Numbered from the stretch's first letter, positions 44,913-57,120 are shown. The stretch: DNA of 64,000 nucleotides from Verpa conica (GCA_033030425.1 JAUFSD010000014.1:868001-932000), one strand, 5' to 3'. Program-made: numbers and translations. The notes: generated by a model from the sequence alone, not told the origin.

Positions 44913-45775
44913 TATTAGGCTTGCGGCCTTGGATTTCTTTTACTTTTAATACAATTATGTACTTCAGTATCTCAAGACATCCATTACGTAATTTCATGGG
45001 CTTCTACATTGAAGTTCTAGATAATTTTAACTGCATATTGGTACTCGACACGTTTTGAGGTTCTAGGGATCGAAGTTTATTATTACTGCTGTTATCATTA
45101 TCATTATCATTCACTACTTAGTCGATGTATTGGCTAGCCATGTAGTTTTTTACGCTTACGATGATTTTACGTGGGATAGGCCAAACGATCTAAGGCTAAT
45201 TCCATCAGCCGCGAAAATTGCTACATAAGGAAATAGGCAAAAATTATATGTAGTTTAGTTCTCATCCCCATATCTGTTGCACATCACCATAAAGTATAAT
45301 ATTCTAACTCCTCCAAGCTTACCTAATATAATTCGTATCTCGGGAACTTACTGCTCTAGAATTCACGACACGTGATACACGTAGAAAAGTAGGGCTGGGA
45401 AAATAAGTAAAATCAGATCATGGTAGACGAGTGATTTTTCATGACTCACTATACTATTTTTGTTTTGGTTTCCTCCATTGACAAACCCGCGTAGGTTAAT
45501 ATAGACCTACGATAATAAAAATATGTTTATTATAGTTTATTGTTAGTACCCACTGATTGTAGAGAAGTGTAGCCACAGATCACACTCCAGCCGTGATACA
45601 GAGTACGTTCACGCTAGTTCACTAGGACCGCTATAGTCACTTCCCTTCTCTCTTGCCCTTTCTCCAAACCTCAAGCTCCCAGCCGATTCTCCACCTTAAT
45701 CAATCCACCACCTAGTCCATATAATGCATCTATTTTGGGTTAGTTTTGTCTCGATAATCCATAAAGTTTAGGTAG
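44913..45775. other. Intergenic between the two membrane-protein genes
   Basis: Probably includes the promoter and first exon of the next gene. An ATG at 45724 (ATGCATCTATTTTGG followed by GTTAGT) would join it in frame, but the intron would be only 37 nt. Confidence 0.4.
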
Positions 45776-46990
45776 TTCCTACTGAGTACCGTGAAGCTGT
45801 TTAGGAAAAGAGGCCAGAGCCCTTACAGGCCGCAACAATCATCTCCAGAGCCTGTAGAGCTTCCTGTCTCAGAGCCCATTGAACTTCCCGGCTCAGAGGG
45901 GCGCCATTTCGAACAGGATATTTATGTCCTTCCGGAGGTTTATATTCCCGCATCATCTACATCAAATGCATATAGCAGCTTCACCAAGACAAAACCAGAG
46001 GAGAACAATACCCCTAAGCCCGCTGAAAATTCTAGGGGAAGGTTCTTCAGAGTAAAACGCAAGAATTTCTTGATTCTCGTAGCCTTGGGGAGTTTGGTGA
46101 TTGTGGGTTGCATCTGTGGTGGCATCTTTGGGAAAGAAAAAAAGGCTGAACAGAACTCGGAGGCATCCGAGGTTGTCTTAAGCAGCGGGGCTACGGGCTT
46201 AAGGTACTATTTTCCTTTATTAAATTCTATTTTTAAATGTTCCTATGTACTTGCTTCATGAATATCCTACTAATGTGGATCTTCTCCCCTCCCTTAAACT
46301 ATAGTGAACCAAAAATTACTCTAGCACCTACCAATACGCCTAATCCTTCCGTAGTTCAAATAAGTCTCACAACTGCGACTATCACAGGTGGAACAGTTAG
46401 TACACTCGTACTACTGGCAGAGCCTACCATTGCCCTAGGTTCAACAGATACAGCTTATGAGATACCCACCGGCGAGGGATCCCTAAATCTTAAACTAGAA
46501 ATAACCAATGGTATTTGTGAAAACCAGCAGGAATGGGGCCTTGGGCCTTGCTCTCCGCTCTTCTTTAAAGTGAGAGTCGAAGAAGAGTCTAGAAAGAGTG
46601 ACTATAAACTCAAAACAGCACAAACACCCTTCAACGAAACAACTCTGAACCGACCTTACGGTACCACTCCATGGTACGGTAGTGATAGAAATAGCTGGGA
46701 ACATCGTTTCGATGGCACTTCATCGGGGTATAATACATCTAGGGCCTGGGGGATTTGGGTTGGACCCAATCTTGAGGTCTGGGTACATCTGTAAGTTAAG
46801 TGCGTTGCAATATCCCGTTTCAATTGCTGGCCACTAAATTTTCCACTGTAGCACAGAAACTCTGGATCAGCCTTGTGAAATTGATGAGGGCGCTCGCAAG
46901 GGAACAAGAACCATAGTGCCTATGTTTTGTCAATGTGGCTGGGTAGGAGAGCTGTCTTACTCCCCAAGTACCACTTTGTCCGGTGTTTGA
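45776..46990 (+). CDS. Single-pass membrane protein, second of the pair; first exon unresolved
   Basis: Exons 45776-46203, 46305-46790 and 46852-46990 form one frame of about 350 codons. No ATG lies between the upstream stop (45773) and the coding stretch, so a small first exon must be upstream. Features: basic start (LFRKRGQ), Pro/Glu-rich head, a membrane span (FLILVALGSLVIVGCICGGIF), then a Thr/Ser-rich stalk (LAPTNTPNPSVVQISLTTAT) and an outer domain with paired Cys (NGICENQQEWGLGPCSP) ending near CQCGWVGE. The layout is that of the gene at 43813-44912 and the final C-x-C-x-W is shared, but overall sequence identity is low. Function unknown; surface exposure is inferred. Confidence 0.6.
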
Positions 46991-48045
46991 AATCTACTAG
47001 CTGAAGCTTAAACTTAAGCCTTATAAAGGTATAATATTCACTAAGCAAAAAATATCCTAGATTATAGTTGACTAATTTACTGGAAATCAAGATTTTATAT
47101 CCTAGTTGGGTTTAGTGGAAGGAAATAACATCTAACTGGAATGCGGAACTAGAGAGTATTTAGATCCTAGAATTCTCAGGCCTTGTCTGCTTACATCTAT
47201 ATCATTGCGCTCTGCCCTAATTTGTTTTTTGTTAGTAATCGACATAGCACTAGAAGCGGCGCTTTTTTGAAAGTTAGAGTGAATTGACAGAGTTCTTTTG
47301 CTACTATCTATATATAGTAAATTAGGCATATGGTGAATATTTCTTAAGTCTGGGTAACTTTCATAAGCTATCACTTTTATAATCTTCCGAAGGGCATGAT
47401 AATCTAGAGAGGAGATATTGGAGGTAGAGGATTCGCTTTATTGATTCTCTAGAAGGAGGATGGCCGAAAGGCCTACTCTAGAGTAGATATCCCGCTCCTA
47501 GGGGCTTTCGATCAATCCCTCTATTGAGCCCCTACGTATACTAGTCTCTACCCATGTACTTTCACGATACCGCACTACGGAAGACTCCTCAAACAACAAA
47601 GCTACAACAGTTAAGATAAGAGCGTATGACTTTAAAGGAATAGTGAAAAGGGTGTTCTATAAAAATATGCTACAAAAATCTAGTTCTACATAGACCTAGT
47701 GATATTACTTTCCCTGAGACTAGCTATAAGTTCCTGTTATATGTAGCCCTACAGTAGATAAAGTAGGACTAGTCCTTGTTTTATAAAAAAGACGTAATCA
47801 TGGTTGCCGGATACAGGGTCCACAAAATGAGAAGGTAAATCTTAGGAGCATGTAATCAAACTCTTCTGATATATGCTTGAATTTTGTCTGAGCCCTCATT
47901 GAGAATGAAGAGAATCTTAACGGAGACAAATGATAAATGCATACGACAAAAATCAATACTTATAAATAATAGCAGCTATAATATCCAAAAGCTTCCTCCC
48001 TATAGCCGCTAATAAAAGCTCCCAGGATGTTGAAGTAGATAGCCC
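46991..48045. other. Intergenic, convergent 3' ends
   Basis: No supportable gene. Small imperfect inverted repeats occur around 47440-47530. Confidence 0.45.
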
Positions 48046-49084
48046 TTACTCTTGGCTGGTCCCAGTAATGGGCGTATCTGCCTTCGTGCCATCTTCATTG
48101 CTCTTGAAAGACTTATGTGATGAATGCTTCTTATAATAATAGTTCTGTTGTGCTGGCTTTAGATCCTCTGGTAGCGATTCCAATGCTCTCGCTAGAATTG
48201 AGTCGATACTCTTCTGGTTACTACCATCACGGTTCCATATCATGATTAGGTGCGAGTTGAAACGGACACTGATTGAGACACCGCATATATCATCGCCTGG
48301 TGCTCAAAATATTAGCCATAGCTCAAATAACAGAGAAGAGGAGGAGGAGGAGGAGGAGGGAGAAGAATGACAAACCTCTCTCAACAACCTCTTGCAGTAT
48401 CTCCCCAATTGCCATCATCAACACTTCCTTCCAGAATTCCTGAGAGTTTGCTTTTGGAACGCGGAAGGTCCAGGCTCCACCGGTCATGTTCCGTGGATCT
48501 TCCCTGTGAATTGTAAGCACCAATCCCAAAATCGCGCTATTGCGGAGTGTGGGGTTGAGGCTTACCAGATTGGTTTCACGTTCTTCTTGAATAGGTGAAG
48601 CGAGTCTCGGAGAGGGAGGGTCGCGAATGGGGTGTTATTATACACTTGCCAGAAGCTCTGGGCGGTGAATTCTATTAGTATTTATTCAAGCTGTCCGGAA
48701 CGGAAGGGTAGCATACCTGCACAGTACTTATCTGTGCAATCTCCTTCAGCTGATCCTCCCAGTCCTGCTCAGTGGCATTCGGATTGTTCCTGCAAGAGCC
48801 CGTAATTAGTAGGTTGTTCCCCTCGCTTTTAAGCTGCTGCTACGTAGTATGTATGAATATTGATTTATGTACTTGGGTTCAACCGACCTATCGTGCCAGA
48901 AAACCCATTCGTGTCTCAATGGATAGGGTCGTAGTTTCTTCAGCATAGTCATTCGTAGCTCCGCCCGTTTCCCGCTGTTGGCTTCTCCAGGCGCTGGCGA
49001 GCTGCCATTTACCTGGAGGGCCGGTGTGGATCCAGCAGAAGAGGACGGAGGACTCGGAGAAGTAGATGCTGTTGTGGTAGCCAT
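48046..49084 (-). CDS. eIF4E-family mRNA cap-binding protein
   Basis: Five exons (48873-49084, 48717-48789, 48566-48657, 48376-48503, 48046-48296) give 251 residues. The eIF4E fold is seen in PLRHEWVFWHDR, ISTVQSFWQVYNN, LFKKNVKPIWEDPRNMTGG and ICGVSISVRFNSHLIMIWN. The two Trp that stack on the m7G cap are present (W in EQDWEDQL and W in KPIWED, followed by the cap-binding Glu), so cap binding should be intact. It should act in translation initiation or its repression in the cytoplasm. Similarity of KPIWEDPRN and the C-terminus to 4EHP-type proteins suggests a secondary isoform rather than the main eIF4E; that is a judgement by eye. The N-terminus is Ser/Thr/Pro-rich. Confidence 0.9.
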
Positions 49085-50240
49085 GTTTGCGTTATTCCGG
49101 GGGAGATTTATTTCAGTGGGTGAGGAGCTTTTTTATCGGAGCTTTAGCACAAAAGCCAATGGACTGAACAAAGAATCGATGTATGTGGAGAATTGGACTG
49201 CAACAAAGAGACGTCTCGTAAAGAACGTGTTGTAGATTAGATGTAGTAGTTAGGATAGCTGTAGCTATAAGTATCACGCAGGGAATCAGAACGACAAGCA
49301 AAGAGCAAGCAATAGAACAAGTGAAAGATGGAGCTGCGGGTAGTAAGGGAAAGAGAGGGAAGAAGGGAACGGGGAAGCAACAGCAGAGTAATATATCAGG
49401 GACTAGGCCAGCAGTAGGTAAGCCAGTCAGGCGCCTCGCCCAAATCCACTTCACTTCGCCATGGTCCTACCGATCGGAGCATCATCAGCGGTTGTGGATT
49501 AGTTTGTGAGGTGAGGGGCGGCACTGAGGGGCTCTGGCGGGGACGTGTTACAGCAGCCCTGACTGCAGTGCCGTTTCACCCATAGATTCGGATTCGGATA
49601 CTATACTATGCGGCTCTCTTCCATCGCTCAACCCCTGGATACGAGCGCTTCTAACGCCTTAGTAGTAATATGGGGGGGGGGGAGTGCCGCTCTGTGTATC
49701 TCTAGCCTTACCATCTATAAAGGGCCCTATAAATATAAGGAGCGCTGAGAGGCGAGCAACTGCATACTGTACGGTTCACCGGCTTTTGAACTAGATCAGC
49801 CTAACCCCAGTTTCAATTTGAGTAATTGCTCGTTTGATCATCATGTCCAACTTGTGGGGAACCTGGAGGGATTCGTAAGTTCGGGAGAGCTAGTTTCTGC
49901 CGAGACCCGGGAGAGTGAGTCCCTATGAGGGCCGGGCCGAGAGAAATTGTTCGGGGACCACTCGGGTATCCGACACCCAAACACATTGTAGGCCAATGGG
50001 AACTGCATCTCCTATAAAACAGAACTAAAGTTATATAGGTTGATTTTAAACACTAGAGAGTGTTTATATATATATATATCCCTTCGCCTACAGAGTCATT
50101 CAAGCTATTAGGCTTAGTCCCTTCACTAGAATAATCCTAGCTCCACCCCGCTGCCCTGAGGCTCAAAAATAAAATAAAGAAGAAAATCTTTCAACATTCC
50201 CCCCCTCAACCCCACCAAAATCACCAAAACCACACTCAAA
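49085..50240. other. Divergent promoter region with a G11 run
   Basis: Lies between the starts of the eIF4E-like gene (minus) and NOPCHAP1 (plus). Contains a run of 11 G at 49672-49682 and a TA microsatellite near 50066-50079. No gene recognised. Confidence 0.5.
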
Positions 50241-50984
50241 ATGCCTCGCAAAGATTCCGAGACTCTCCCTGCCATATTTCTCACAAATTCCCCTAAGCAC
50301 GATGATGACCCCTCACAATTCACCACCTCGACATCTCCCAAGCCCGCACAAAAACCCAAAATAGCACCTCTGCCACCCTCGTCAGACCGTTTGTCCCCCC
50401 CCTCTCCCTTTCCGGTCATCCACGCACAAATAAGCTTACATTTTAGCCCCTGCCACAACCCTACAGTACTCTCTCGCCTCAATGCTTTCCTCCCCGCAAT
50501 ATCTGCTGCGAATCAAGATCTTGAGAGCGAAATCGCTGCTGGCACGATAGCCTCACGTAACATTGAGAACGTCGATGCAAAGAATGACGCTTACATCGAG
50601 ATGGTAATCTCCAAACCTACCCATTATAAAAGAGGGATCGGGTTATTCTTCGATCCCTCCTTCCCCTCCATTTTCTCTTTGATTACTGCCGATAGACCTC
50701 CAGCAGCTCACAGGTCGGAACTAACGCCAGATGCGTACCTGCAGAATCTCGGCCTCGGCGTCCTCAAACAACTAGACCCCAACAACCCCTCTGAATCCGA
50801 ATCCGAAGATGAGGATGTGAGTGAAGGTAAAGGTGGCGATGATGATATCTTGGGCAAGTTGCTTCAGCGATCTGCCCAGGGTAGCAAACCAGGAATCCAA
50901 GAAATAGAGCAGGACCAAGCTACAGATACGACCAAGCCCAAGCCTACCGATGACATGGAGATAGACCCATTGGAAAAAAGATAA
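50241..50984 (+). CDS. NOPCHAP1 family (DUF4598) snoRNP assembly factor
   Basis: The best model has two exons (50241-50603, 50745-50984), 200 residues. The core TVLSRLNAFLPAISAANQDL and NIENVD match NOPCHAP1, a chaperone that links the NOP58 box C/D snoRNP protein to the R2TP complex in human cells. Splicing the 141-nt intron (GTAATC donor, CTAAC branch, CTGCAG acceptor) joins YIEM to NLGLGVL, the conserved family C-terminus. The intron is a multiple of three and has no stop, so an unspliced message would encode a 247-residue form with 47 extra residues. N- and C-terminal parts are disordered and acidic. Confidence 0.8.
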   Translation: MPRKDSETLPAIFLTNSPKHDDDPSQFTTSTSPKPAQKPKIAPLPPSSDRLSPPSPFPVIHAQISLHFSPCHNPTVLSRLNAFLPAISAANQDLESEIAAGTIASRNIENVDAKNDAYIEMVISKPTHYKRGIGLFFDPSFPSIFSLITADRPPAAHRSELTPDAYLQNLGLGVLKQLDPNNPSESESEDEDVSEGKGGDDDILGKLLQRSAQGSKPGIQEIEQDQATDTTKPKPTDDMEIDPLEKR

Positions 50985-51241
50985 ACTTCTCCCAGATTCT
51001 CTGTAAACTATTTCTAGTTCTATATTACTTTAGGCTTAAATTGTATTTTAGAATATATTTACATTAACGTCAACCATTCAGTATAAACTATAAATAAAAA
51101 AGCTTTTCAACATAATATCGCACCCGTCATTTATTACTGCCTCACAAAGACGATTCCTCAAACCCTATACCCAGAAAATACCGGAAACCAGAAAGAATTA
51201 ATGGACCCATTACAAAAAACAGTCTATAAATTTATATCCCT

Positions 51242-52980
51242 CTAAACCTCCGTAACTCTGCACTGCCACCCGCCAGCACCCTGGTCAAGCAATGGTAAAC
51301 TGGCACCTAGGCACCATCCGAGTTCATTTCCCTTAATCTTCTTTGCAATCTTAACCTCGCGGTCCAAAGGCATCTCGTACCCGGTATGCAAGAGCGCAAG
51401 CATAAAACTTAAGTCGAGGCAGTATTCGGGTCTTCCCTGAAGCTCCTCCATCGCATTAGGGATAGAGTTGAATACATCCCATGCCTTCTCACCAGCGCAC
51501 ACCTTGGCGGTGGTCTCGTGCATTTCCTTGAGTGTGAATGAATCCGGGAGTCCAAGAGGGCGAGCTCGGTCATAAAAGTAGGAAAATATATAGATATCCT
51601 CCGTGGAAAAGGTGCGCTCTAGAGGAGGCTGATGAATACCGTTGAAAGAGCAGGGTGTGAGCTCACACTTCACATCTTTCTTAAGGATCTGCTCGGCGAG
51701 GAAGCGACATTGTGACATAGAGGGCTCAGCGGGGCCAGTCATATTAACTTTGACTGTCTCCTTGTTCATTTCAATCTCAACTTCGCGGGTCATGCCAGGA
51801 ATGATGCAAGGGTTGACGATAGGCTTGTCAGCCCAGGAATGACCAAGTTCAGTCATTTTTGCCTGCGCGACAACCTGGTGGATGGACTTGCGGGCTTCCA
51901 TGAGACCGTAGCCAAGATGGGAGTGCTGATAGAGGTCGAAGTGGCGGCCACCAAATTTAAGTTCATATTTGTGGTCACCAGGGGCGAGGTGTGCGGGCAT
52001 GCCACCGCCAATGGAGGGGAATGTGGGCTCAAAGACAATCTGGGTGGAGCCACCACCAAGGTCAAAGATAGCGGCAGTGGGGGTGTCTTCGATGGTACCA
52101 ATCTTACCGAGGAGGTAATTGGTGGTAATCCATGCATAGACACCTAGGAAATATTAGAATTCTAACCATAGAGGTAAATAGCATTAATTTTTGTGGGGAG
52201 CATACCTTCATCTTTTCCTTCCATGATCTCGATACCACTTCCGGCAACAACGGGGAACGGGTACTCTGCCTCAAGTCTGTTCCTAACGGCATCTAAAATC
52301 TTCTGACTTTTCTCTGGACCCAGCAACCTTAGTCCAGCAGTAGCTTTAACAGCAACTGGAGAACACCCCCTGAGCTTTTCAGGAACAGATTTCATTGCTA
52401 CATCTAACAGTACGTCCAAACTCTTTGCAGCATCCTCTGCTTTCTCCTTGAATGACGAGAGACCTGGTTTGATCATCTCGAAATCTTCATTTTCGAGTTC
52501 AGGGGTTTCACCGCAGTTGTTAAAGCGGTAAACGTGAATACGAGAGCCGGTGGAGCCAGCATCGATCATAATAGCATATTGTATAAGCGGCTTGTTTGGC
52601 GAACTTGATTTTGTACATTTTGTAGTCCCAGATGAAGGGTCAAGAGCGGACTGTCCTCCACCAGCTCTATGTGATCCAGGTCCTAGAGAAAGTTAAGCCC
52701 CATCCCGTTAATTTGAAGGTGGGTGATCAAACATACCTGAAAGACTTCTAGGGGCAAGTAAAAATAGTGCTAGGCAAAAGACGACACCTATGGTCACTGT
52801 TTTTATCATTCGACTCGACATCGCTGGAAATCCTGTGGAGGACCCTAATTCTTGATGGCGACCCAGTTTTTCGTGTGGATCCGAAGGACGGAGCTGTGAT
52901 GAGATGCTAGATGATCTCTGATGCGGACGCTGGAAAGAGAAATATGACCAGAGTGAAGGCCGTCTTCTCACGTTAGACAT
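51242..52980 (-). CDS. GDA1: Golgi guanosine diphosphatase (GDA1/CD39 nucleoside phosphatase)
   Basis: Three exons (52737-52980, 52206-52682, 51242-52143) give 540 residues. A short cytosolic tail and a membrane anchor (residues about 59-76) place the catalytic domain in the Golgi lumen. All apyrase-conserved regions are present: [45 protein letters not shown] (restored by splicing) and [15 protein letters not shown]. The enzyme hydrolyses GDP released by mannosyltransferases to GMP, which drives GDP-mannose import for glycosylation. The start at 52980 ([10 protein letters not shown]) is preferred; the frame is open further upstream with other Mets but without a signal. Introns are 54 and 62 nt. 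Confidence 0.93.
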
Positions 52981-54858
52981 GGACGAGAGAAGGGAGTGAG
53001 TGTGAATGTAAGGGATGCCAGCACTCTCTGGAGGGGAAAAACGAGCGCAGAGAGTATTATACAGAACGGGAAAAGGGATAAATAATAGCGCAAGCAACTG
53101 AGGGGACGGGACAGACCAGGTGCCAGGTGCCAGGTGGTGGTTGAGGTTAAAGAGTGTTTTAGCAGAAAAGGGACAAAAGGGCTTCTTAGTCCAAGCCAAC
53201 CCTCTCTCCCCTTTCCCCTATCTAGAGACTGAAACTTTGCTTAATAGCAACGTAGCTCCCCCTAGCTGCAGCCTGCAGGGCAAGACCATGTTACCCGGCC
53301 AGGATTCAGATTACGCCAAACATGAACGATGAGGCTCAAGTGAGTAGAAAGTTATGGTTGGGTGCTCTGGCAGTCTCACACCGGCACTTACCGACTAGAA
53401 CGTTCTCAAGGACATTGCGTATTTTCCCGGATTCACCTTCAGTGTTCCATGTTCCAGAACTAAAGGCAGGAACCCTTTTCGCTCACCCTACGCCTCTGGC
53501 TACGTGTGGCGCTCATTCTACTCTTAATCACTGACCTACGGTATTGAGGCTACGCCCCTCTTTCGCTTCGCTCAAGGGGTCCCCCAAGTTTATAATATAA
53601 TACATGAATAATAAATTACATTTTTACAAAACAAGTAGCTCCTCAAACAGCCCCTCCTGGTCTCAACGCCAGTGGGGGAAAAAGTAACCCATCCTGCTCA
53701 AACACTGTATTTTCTAAGCTATCCCAGCTTAGGGGTCAAAATAGCAAGTCTGGAGGGAAAGAGGGCCTCAGCACACGGTTTGAAATACAAGAAAACTACT
53801 GCATTTGGTTTAATATAATCGTATTCTTGCAAGCCACGCTCTCGGCAACGGTCCGGATTTATCGAGTACCTACGGTATCATGAGTTGTAGTATTGAGAAC
53901 CCTAGTCCTAGGGCCCTATAGGGCTGGTAGTCCGTCTAGTCCTTCGCCTCGGGGCCCTAGAGCGGGCTCCGAGCTGGTAAAGGACGAAATACGAGCGGTA
54001 GGGCCCTCAATCCTAGGCGCAGGATAGGCGGACTGCCCCGCTGTCAACACTGAGCACGATATTTCGTACCCGAAAGCTAGCCTCCAATCACACGTTGTCT
54101 AGTTGGGAAAAACGATCCGAAGCAGTGCATGGAGCAGAACCAGACTTGACATCAGTTCCATGGTCGCCTAGGCTGTCGTGAGGAATACTGTCGGTATTGT
54201 GATGACTATCACCGCCGGTATTGCGTCTCTGAGCCAGCCAGTGTGTAGTTTGTATGCTATCGAAACTTCGAACTCCCAGAGTAGTGCTGATCGCTGTGGA
54301 TAATAGACTTGAAGAAGGTGGTGGTGGGCGCCCATTTTTTGCTGATGAACTTGAACATGGCCGGCTACGTTCACTTGTCGTAAATTTAGTAAAAGTCAGT
54401 CCCCAATATTCTAGCTAGTTAGAGAGATAATGTAGTATTAAATAGGTTCACTTTGTCGTATCGTATTCGGCCGCTGCTTCTCGGATTACCGAATTGAAGA
54501 AGCTTTGCTATCTCTCAACCAAGTGCGGGGGATACTCCCTACTTATAGATAAAATGCGGCCCTTACGCTACCCATTGTTTTACCTCTGCGCCACATCCCT
54601 GTGTCATCTTTCCGCCAAGGCTTAACTACAGCGTTCTGCTCGGCCCCGGGCCCTCGGAGGTCTGGAAACTTCGACGCACACCCGCGGCGATAAGGTAATT
54701 ACTACCATGAACCTGTCTTTGCAAGCTGGGATTGATGGGTTCCCATTAAACACACTACTCCATCCCATCTCGATAAAACATCTTCATCATCTTATCCTCT
54801 AACTGAAAGACTCTAGCTCTCCTCTATAATTCATTCGTTCACTCATTCAATCATCAGT
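52981..54858. other. Intergenic (GDA1 and PPPDE gene promoters)
   Basis: No gene seen. Pyrimidine-rich GDA1 upstream sequence, a G/C-rich inverted repeat at 53926-54037 and a TATA-poor stretch before the PPPDE gene. Confidence 0.45.
53926..54037. repeat. Imperfect terminal inverted repeat, about 112 bp, G/C-rich interior
   Basis: GGTAGTCCGTCTAGTCCT on the left is matched, with two substitutions and an indel, by the reverse complement of AGGATAGGCGGACTGCC on the right. The interior holds several GGGCCC palindromes. It resembles a small foldback element but has no clear target-site duplication. Confidence 0.45.
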
Positions 54859-56913
54859 ATGGCAAATACCACAGAACGCCCTGTTGAACTCTATGTCTAT
54901 GATCTATCTCAAGGTAGCTCACAGTGACAGATATTTCATTGGACTACATAAACTAACCTTAACCCTAGGGATGGCTAGACAGGTATGTTCTTGATGGACT
55001 GTTAGATTTAAGCCTGCTAGTAAGAATTAACAAGTATATATAGTTCTCCGTTGGGCTTTTGGGAACTTTCATAGGCAAATTTTCCCACACTCAGGAAATT
55101 ATTACAAGCTAGTTAGCTAACTACAAGCTCTCCACAGATGCCGTTTACCATACCAGTATAGTCCTTGGGGGTCGTGAGTATTACTATGGTGTGTTAATAC
55201 TCAACATCTTCCCCCGAAGCTACTCACTAAAGGCCTACAGGACAAGGAATTCAATTCTCTATCCCCGGAAGGACTCACCACGGGAAGCCCATGGAGATGA
55301 TCTCCCTCGGTGCTACTCTCCTCACAGATGAGATTTTCCTTGAATACCTTGACTCCCTCAAACCAATCTACAGCCCCGAGGCCTATGATCTCTTTCAGCA
55401 TAACTGCAATAACTTTACCAATGACGTTTCTCAGTTTCTTTGTGGTCGTGGAATTCCCGCACATATAGTCTCCCTTCCACAGACTGTACTAAATACACCG
55501 TTTGGACAGATGTTGAAACCGCAATTAGAGCAAGCCATGCGTCCTATTACCACTGCTCCAACTCCACATGCAGCTTACTCTCAGGCTTCAAGAGATGCAG
55601 GTCAACGTCCAGGAGCCTCCAAAGTTATTACTACAAATTCACTCGCGCAATTGGAGCAGGCCCTGTCATCAGCCGAGAATTCGTGCGCCGTGGTTTTCTT
55701 TACCTCTTCTACATGTGGCCCCTGTAGAATGGTCTATCCACGCTATGATGAACTGGCTGCCGATGCGGGGAGCCGTGCAAAGCTTATAAAGTGTGATATT
55801 GGAATTGCGTATGATGCAGGAATACGGTACGAGGTCAATAGTACCCCAACATTCATGACATTTTTGAAGGGCGAGAAGGTCGAGGAATGGGTTGGTGCGG
55901 ATGAAAGAGATCTTAAACAACGAGTAGATACTCTCTTACGAATGGCATATCCTCGTAAGCATCTACCGGCATACTGCTAAGAATTAGGAGCTGACCCTTC
56001 AACTTAGCTCATCCACACATGAATGTCAAGCTCCCAATCACCCTCAGCACCCCCATGAATACAATAACCTTCACAAAGGTACCCCCTCTCGACAAAGTCA
56101 TTGCTAAATTGGGTGACACTGGCAAAAACCCTATCATAGAATCTATCCGCAGCTTTATCGCAGTCCGGGACTCCAAAGGTGCAGTCGAAGCCCATCTCCC
56201 AAATCTCACCGATGTCGCAACCTTCATCCGGGAATCCTTCATTGGACTTCCAGCAGAAAAGCTTTTCCCACTCATTGACCTATTCCGTGTTATGCTTTCT
56301 GATGCGCGAGTATCTGGCTGGTTCGCTGAAGAAAAAGGTATTTTCCCCTTCACATCATATCACTCGGGCTAATCGATTAGATACTACCACTATCAAAACC
56401 ATGCTATCATATCCTACAACTCACTCTAGCACGCCCTATTCCCTCCGTCTTGTTACTCTTCAGGCCTCCTGTAACCTTTTTAGCACCCCCCTTTTCGCTG
56501 CGCATCTCACCTCCCCCTCCCTCTCTTCGCCACTCGTAAACCTCATCACCTCATCCCTCCTCGACCGCAACCACGCCTCATGCCGTGTTGCTGCTTCGTC
56601 TCTCGTATTCAATGTAGCAACATACACGCAGAAACAGCGCTCTGTACACTATGAGGAAGTCCTCGAAGGTGTTAGTGTAGATCTTGTTGCGAGTATAGTT
56701 GAAGCTCTCAAGACGGAGGAGGAGAGTAAAGAGGTTATAAAAGGTCTTGTATTGAGCCTTGCATTACTATGTTACTGTGCACCACCTGAAGGGGAGGTAG
56801 GGGATGTTACAAAGGTGCTCGAGGCGGGTGCAGTAGTTAGGGGGAAATGTGGAAATGGTGGGTTGGGCGAGAAGGGTCTTTGTGAGGAGGTTGCGAGGCT
56901 ATTGGAGGCGTAG
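54859..56913 (+). CDS. PPPDE (DeSI-like) peptidase - thioredoxin - PUL domain protein
   Basis: Seven exons (54859-54913, 54969-54982, 55044-55074, 55138-55188, 55241-55954, 56008-56337, 56381-56913) give 575 residues. The N-terminal PPPDE domain has the catalytic pair His38 (AVYHTSIVLGG) and Cys106 (LFQHNCNNF), as in deSUMOylating/deubiquitinating DeSI enzymes. A thioredoxin domain follows with the redox motif CGPC at 209-212, then a C-terminal PUL domain of helical repeats that in other proteins binds Cdc48/p97. This triple architecture is a known fungal one. Roles in ubiquitin or SUMO processing linked to Cdc48 are inferred from domains. Exon 2 is only 14 nt and exon 3 is 31 nt with a GC donor; both are needed to recreate SQGMARQFSVGLLGTFIDAVYH. 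Confidence 0.9.
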
Positions 56914-57088
56914 TTTGTCGAAATTTAATATAGTACAGATGATATTTACAGTTAAATAGGTTGTAATTGCAGCTCTATACTACTTTAATGTCATTTTTAG
57001 AATACCATCCAATACTCGAAAGCTTATATATACCTTTAGTACCATAGTATTCTACCAAAACTCTAGGCTAGATTTTGTAACAGTTTCT

Positions 57089-57120
57089 TACTTTTTACGG
57101 GCTAAGGCCTGTAAAAAGTA
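57089..57120. terminator. 14-bp hairpin between two convergent genes
   Basis: TACTTTTTACGGGC (57089-57102) pairs with GCCTGTAAAAAGTA (57107-57120) across a TAAG loop with one G-T or mismatch position. It lies 176 bp after the PPPDE gene stop and 141 bp after the LAS1 stop, in the shared 3' region. A role in 3'-end formation is only a guess. Confidence 0.35.

Noticed and set aside
54540..54630. tRNA-like words on the minus strand (TGGCGCAGAGG)
   Set aside because: The A-box resemblance is good but no B box or matching acceptor stem follows at a sensible distance.
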